Positions 62,956 through 64,000 of a DNA stretch of 64,000 bases are shown piece by piece. Made by a program: the position numbers and the translations under genes. The stretch's first letter is position 1; each line of letters begins with the position of its first letter. The stretch is taken from contig NC_134367.1 in the NCBI RefSeq assembly GCF_035582795.1, positions 41,043,062 through 41,107,061 on the forward strand. Direction: 5' to 3'. The notes below the pieces were generated by a model, which searched no databases, had not been told where the DNA came from, and worked only from the letters and a program-made list of their open reading frames with translations. The stretch is from Mycteria americana (lineage: Eukaryota; Chordata; Aves; Ciconiiformes; Ciconiidae).

Positions 62956-64000
62956 GGCTTATTCATGCTCTTGTGTGCTACTAATCTATGGATTATCTTT
63001 TCTCTTTTTTAATTCATGTATGGTATAAGCATTACCTGGAATAAAAGTTCATAGTAGTTCTTGCGGACTTGACATGGAATCACTTGGTAGTATGACCTGA
63101 GATTCCAATGGGATTCAAGGGAATAATGGGGAAACTCTGTGTGAAAAGTTAGATTCCCGAATCTCCAAGTTGATTTGCAAGAGTTGGTAGATCATAGTAC
63201 CATCTGTCAGATGTCAGCTGCTTGTCTTTTTTTCTCTCATGTTAGTTCTGTGATTTTATATGAATTCTGCTCGTGCGTTGCACAAAGTTAAGTGTGTGAA
63301 TTTTAATGAATGGTGGAGCATTGCACAAAAACGACATTTAATAATTCTTCCAAGAATCATGCTATTGATAAACTCTATCATTTTCATTAAATACTTCAGG
63401 TTTTGTGCTCATAGAGGTTAACTAACTCGTGCTGAAAAAGCACTTGTGCCTCAAAGCATTTTTATGAAGTTATATTTGTTATGGTAAACTAACAATTTGT
63501 CTACAATAACTTTTGAAATAGACATCACACTATAAAATATGTTTATAAAATGTTTTAAAAAAAAATTCTTAAGACTCTTCCCCACCATAGACCTGCTTCT
63601 GCAACCTCAGCACCGTTTTTCATCTCAAAATGTCATACATAGTTCAGTTACGAAATAAATATAATTAAAACTTGTGTTTTGAATGAGCTTTCAAATGTTA
63701 ACTGTAATGATTATAATCACTTGGATTAGAATAAAGGATTAAGAGCTAATATTTAGCTTTAACCCTGAGGTCTTCCTATATCTTGTTGAGAAGATAACAG
63801 AAAATGTTCTGATGGTTATGCAAGGTAGGCTGGCTGAAGCAGTAAACACTGAAGGAAGGGGATTACTGAGGACTAGCAGATAGAACACAGTCTCTAAAAT
63901 ATTAAATGCAGTAATTATAGTAATAAATCACAGTGAAATGTCTTGGGTTACTAATGTAGCTTAAAGTCTAAGGTGTTCCTGTATTTTGTTACAGAAATAA

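Larger units (their letters stand above)
56930..64000 (+). other. ZNF292: ZNF292 intron 4 (partial)
   Basis: At least 7,071 bases, open at the window end. It contains a CR1 relic, an A29 run and a possible DIRS-like relic. A 147-codon minus frame at 60,338-60,781 looks like chance. No exon resembling the next ZNF292 segment was found. Confidence 0.85.

Noticed and set aside
63993..64000. Possible splice acceptor (ttgttacag) at the window end as ZNF292 exon 5
   Set aside because: The following bases aaataa, joined to the G left by exon 4, would give Glu-Ile rather than the Val-Asn-Glu-Phe expected for the family.

Overview
This window is nuclear DNA from a bird. The grounds are many CR1 LINE fragments, two solo copies of an LTR type that I know from non-galliform birds, and the split first exons of a vertebrate gene recognisable as ZNF292. 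The species cannot be named from the sequence. No bacterial, organellar or CRISPR-like content is present.

Layout. (1) Positions 1 to about 23,750 are upstream DNA with no gene I can name. They hold a solo LTR at 11,637-12,231, a head-to-head inverted pair of CR1 3' ends near 14.5-15.2 kb, a long decayed CR1 reverse-transcriptase relic at about 15.4-16.7 kb, another CR1 relic on the minus strand near 19.1-19.6 kb, and a second, internally deleted solo LTR at 21,134-21,482 with a perfect 5-bp target duplication. One short minus-strand frame at 13,081-13,263 ends in a stop with AATAAA 25 bases later and may be the terminal exon of an unrecognised gene. (2) A strong CpG island at about 23.75-25.13 kb is the ZNF292 promoter. 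It carries four CACGTG E-boxes, a 30-bp GC palindrome, repeated YY1-like CCGCCAT units and a (GGGCC)4 tract. (3) ZNF292 runs left to right. Exon 1 is 24,324-24,485 (start codon), exon 2 is 54,657-54,811, exon 3 is 55,342-55,420 and exon 4 is 56,794-56,929. They join in frame to give the first 177 codons. Intron 1 is about 30.2 kb. Intron 4 continues past the end of the window, so the large zinc-finger exon lies outside. (4) The introns contain a pogo/Tigger-like transposase relic (29.3-30.0 kb, minus strand), a CR1 relic with its 3' end (52.9-53.7 kb, plus), another CR1 relic (about 58.0-58.65 kb, minus) and a possible DIRS-like tyrosine-recombinase relic with palindromic terminal repeats (62.4-62.95 kb).

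The only gene I can support is the 5' part of ZNF292, a large C2H2 zinc-finger nuclear protein related to RLF. I found no clear new biological system. The items most worth checking are the candidate minus-strand terminal exon, the E-box/Z-DNA promoter architecture, the pogo relic and the palindromic retroelement end.
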